Assembly (NCBI GenBank): GCA_002221725.1
Contig: NJFT01000369.1
Coordinates: forward strand, 1 to 22,442
Length of the DNA stretch: 22,442 bases
Source: Scedosporium boydii
Lineage: Eukaryota > Ascomycota > Sordariomycetes > Microascales > Microascaceae
Direction: 5' to 3'
The notes beneath the pieces were generated by a model. It worked only from the letters and a program-made list of their open reading frames with translations, did not search any database and was not told the origin of the DNA. The stretch's first letter is position 1; each line of letters starts with the position of its first letter. Shown one piece after another: positions 20,175 to 22,442 of this stretch. The translations under genes and the position numbers were made by a program.

Positions 20175-20301
20175 GTGGAACGCCGTCCTGTAATCCAATC
20201 ACCTCTCCCTTGTTTGACAGTACGGTCTCACTATCACAGTTGGCCACCTCTACCTCTACCTAGGCTGCCACCCTTCTCGAGTACATGCGATCAACCCTAC
20301 T
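20175..20301 (+). repeat. Diverged direct repeat, copy A
   Basis: Hand alignment to 21984-22111 in the same orientation shows shared blocks: TGTAAT-N2-AATCACCTC, a TTGT-TGA block, CACAGT/CGCAGT, TGC-ACCCTTCTC and GCGATCAACCC. Roughly two thirds to three quarters of positions match, with many C/T or A/G differences. Weaker similarity seems to continue to about 20375. The pair brackets the zinc-finger relic. Confidence 0.6.
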
Positions 20302-20801
20302 GGGATAATGTTGCTTTCTCGGTAGACGACTGTTAACGGGTAGTTGACTCCTCCATCATGCCGAGTAGCGGCCTTAACCGAGTCATACCCATCACTGGGA
20401 GCCGTCCTGTCGTAATCTTCACGGTACATCTTCTCGGATCGGCCAGTGAAGACGTGACAGAAGAGCATCACATGTATGCGAGACCGGAGATGGTGATTCT
20501 TCACATTGGTATCGGCGTTCGAAGAGGCTGGAGTTGTGTATATCCCCGAGCCGAATATGCGTGGCCTACCGCTCGACGATGCTATGGAAATATATATTAG
20601 CAAGGATGAACAGCAACTCACCTGCTCGTACACTAACCTGTAAACTGGATTTTAAAGGAGTTCTGAAGAATGCTACAAAGGTTACATGCGCTATGGTTGC
20701 AGGGTGTTAGGTGGTTTCTCGACTCAACAATATGGCAAGCCCGTTGGGTTCCGTGGAAAAGGTACTGAAATCCATCCTGTAGGGCGAAATCGTGTCTTGC
20801 A
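20302..20801. other. Spacer inside the repeat-bounded block, nothing firm
   Basis: The first 70 bases may be a weakly matching extension of repeat copy A. The remainder is the 3' side of the zinc-finger relic; a minus-strand open frame (20848-20633) overlaps its end in another frame but has no recognisable domain. Confidence 0.4.
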
Positions 20802-21690
20802 TCAAGGTAGATCGCCTGGACAGAACCGCCTTTTTCTGTGTGGAGCATCCACGAACATGCGGTGGACCGCTCGGTAGACGTGGCTTCGTTGATGAAGTTC
20901 CGTTAAATCGCCGATTATTGAACGGCCGCTATTCCATGTAGCCACCGCCTGCTGGTTCATTCCAGTCAGACCGGCAAAGTTATGGCCTTGGCGAGAGGAT
21001 GACGCCTGGTGGTTTGCATTGTTCACACGCTGATCTGCCGCCCTCTGCAAGCCGTGATTCGTATCGTTCATGTGTTGGTCGACTTCATGCTGAGAGTGAA
21101 ACCTACGGTGGCAAGTCTCACATCGGAAAGCGCGGCGCTTGGTGGTTCGCATCGTTCATGTGTGTGTTGGCTGTTCGGTGATTCGTGTCGTTCATATGTT
21201 GATTGACTGCAAACTGCGAGTTAAACCTGCGGCCGCAAGTTTTTCAGTGGAATCCAGTTGCTCTAGTTCGTCCTGCCTCGTTTCCCTGCCGACTCGTGGG
21301 TGTCGGCTGAGATGCGCCAACGGCCACGTCGTTCAAACTCATGGCAGGAACGCGCTCCATCATATGCCTGTCCTCTTCAGCTGCGAGTCTATCCTCAAGT
21401 GTTGGCTGGGGAACATGTGGTAAGACTGGATCACTAGGTCGGTATTGATCGTCCAAATGCCGTTTGTCCTCTTCCGACCAAGCTTTCTCCGGATACTGGG
21501 CCAACGAGTCGGTCGAGCTGACTGCCCGAGTGTCACGGTTTGATCCTCTCACTTCTTCGCGGCACACTGGGCGTGCGAAGATCGGAGTGCCAGGCTCTGG
21601 CGCTGTCGGGCGATCCTCGAACTCTCAAGCTTGGTGTTCGAACCAGTTCTCGTTCAATTATATCTACCTCCATATTCGCGTCCACTAGAC
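20802..21690 (-). pseudogene. Decayed C2H2 zinc-finger protein gene with tandem fingers
   Basis: Minus-strand reading from about 21690 down gives protein-like sequence in broken frames. One frame (about 21620-21244) ends ...TRATGFH, then TGA, then KTCGRRFNSQFAVNQHMNDTNH. The TGA stands exactly where the first zinc-ligand Cys of a C2H2 finger belongs. About 125 nt on, a second finger RCETCHRRFHSQHEVDQHM-DTNH (C-x2-C-x12-H-x5-H) is intact but shifted by one base relative to the first, and that frame runs to a stop at 20802. A further TGA occurs near 21625, and 5' of it another frame has a plausible ATG at 21685. Fingers with HMND(T/A)NH linkers would have bound nucleic acid. Three independent lesions argue for a pseudogene. 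Introns could not remove them without cutting the fingers. The 5' end is uncertain. Confidence 0.62.
21003..21251 (-). repeat. Tandem duplication of a finger-plus-linker unit (two copies of about 120-125 nt)
   Basis: Copy 1 is at about 21134-21251 and copy 2 at about 21003-21127. Both, read on plus, start CTTGGTGGTTCGCAT / CCTGGTGGTTTGCAT and include GTGATTCGT-TCGTTCAT. Each encodes one C2H2 finger followed by a His/Asn-rich linker (HMNDANHQAP / RVNNANHQAS). The one-base shift between them breaks the joint frame. Confidence 0.65.
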
Positions 21691-21983
21691 CGAGATAAAC
21701 GGTATAATGATAATGATCTATGATTCTATATCGCTAAACAGTCGCCGCCCTACAGAGTTGGATCAGATAGGTGCGATGTAGGGAGATGGTCGTTTATGGC
21801 GAGAGAGATGGCGAGACAGATTTGTTCGGGTATCAAAGGTGGAATAAATATATACAAAGTACCCTGGTGGATATTTCGCGAAGGATGTGTATGGACTGGA
21901 GCAGGAGGCAGTGAAATTTGGGGGAGGTAGGGCTGGGTATATGGAAATCAAACTAGTTTCCCCTCCTCCTGTTCAAGATGTAC

Positions 21984-22111
21984 CTCGAATGCTGTCGTGT
22001 AATGGAATCACCTCAGCATTGTCTGATAATAGTATGGTTCTACTATTGATCGCAGTGTGCTACCTCCACTTAAGTTGCTACCCTTCTCTGGTATACGCGA
22101 TCAACCCGACT
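21984..22111 (+). repeat. Diverged direct repeat, copy B
   Basis: Partner of 20175-20301, same orientation, about 1.8 kb downstream. Contains TCGTGTAATGGAATCACCTC and ACCCTTCTC / CGCGATCAACCC, matching copy A with mostly transition-type differences. Confidence 0.6.
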
Positions 22112-22297
22112 AAGAAACTAAGGTTCGGAGTCCAGTCGTAGATATAATGGACTCTAATCATAGAGTCGCTTGTAAGACGTCAGGTTAGAGAACGAGGCCA
22201 GTATTCTTTCGCGAGCGTCCTTCTTTGATTCTCCAAAAGCTCACCACTCATTCAGCTACCTAAGGCCTATTATCTAAGTTGCCCACCCCACTTCCGG

Positions 22298-22322
22298 CCC
22301 CCCCCCACATTCGGCCCCCCCC
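22298..22322. repeat. Two long C runs in a TTCGGCC-type repeat
   Basis: C9 (22298-22306) and C8 (22315-22322) follow CCGG and TCGG respectively. A third TTCGGCCC lies at about 22339-22346. The minus strand is G-run rich and could form a G-quadruplex. It sits about 110-130 bases upstream of the putative start at 22428. Confidence 0.6.
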
Positions 22323-22427
22323 AAAAACCACACCGCCATTTCGGCCCATCCAACTTCAACTTCACATTTCTCCCCCATTTCACATCTATTCTTCTTCATA
22401 TTTCACAGACACCTTTTCCAACTAAAA

Positions 22428-22442
22428 ATGAAGAAATACACT
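22428..22442 (+). CDS. Possible start of a gene cut by the window edge
   Basis: ATG at 22428 in the favourable context AAAA-ATG, preceded by about 95 bases of pyrimidine-rich, C/T/A-only sequence that is typical of fungal 5' leaders. Only five codons (MKKYT) are inside the window, so the product cannot be named. Confidence 0.3.

Noticed and set aside
1..22442. CRISPR array, phage genes, bacterial operons, intact transposase or reverse transcriptase
   Set aside because: None seen. Intron structure and gene families are fungal nuclear, and no integrase, transposase or reverse transcriptase motif was found.

Overview
The window is nuclear DNA of a filamentous ascomycete (Pezizomycotina, possibly Sordariomycetes). 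The evidence is short GT...AG introns (mostly 55-130 nt) with CTAAC/CTGAC-type branch sites, long intergenic spacers, CT-rich promoter tracts, a tRNA gene with an intron after position 37, and gene families typical of these fungi. It is accessory, secondary-metabolism-flavoured sequence, but no backbone synthase (PKS, NRPS, terpene cyclase) is visible.

Layout. 1-331: pyrimidine-rich low-complexity DNA. 332-2218 (-): a nine-exon LaeA-like SAM methyltransferase. It is divergent, across a 718-nt spacer, from 2937-4983 (+), a seven-exon microsomal cytochrome P450 of 517 residues. 5595-5686: an intron-containing tRNA-Phe(GAA) with two unusual positions. 6202-6605 (-): a tiny three-exon gene for an 83-residue secreted six-cysteine peptide with a 9-nt internal exon. 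7802-9703 (+): an intronless secreted sedolisin (S53 peptidase). 9954-10985 (-): a zinc-free MDR oxidoreductase. 12109-13410 (-): an AflR-type Zn2Cys6 regulator, divergent from 13672-15119 (+), an MFS drug-type transporter with an apparent internal deletion. 15236-16852 (-): an auxin-efflux-carrier-family transporter. 17929-19815 (+): an F-box protein. 20175-22111: a decayed C2H2 zinc-finger gene lying between two diverged direct repeats. At the right edge a + strand gene may begin at 22428.

How the genes may work together (inference). The methyltransferase/P450 pair shares a promoter region and could act on one small molecule or be co-regulated. The AflR-type factor and the MFS gene share a promoter carrying a CCG-N3-CGG palindrome, the classic Zn2Cys6 target layout, so that factor may once have controlled the pump. 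The pump has lost its late membrane segments, which suggests a decaying transport/metabolism module. The sedolisin and the small cysteine-rich peptide are both secreted and may serve nutrition or host interaction.

The most unusual items are the deletion junction in the MFS gene, the six-cysteine peptide, the zinc-finger relic whose stop codon sits where the first zinc ligand should be, the direct repeats around it, and the odd tRNA-Phe. Exon joins were worked out by eye from reading frame, splice sites and family conservation. No search or alignment program was run.
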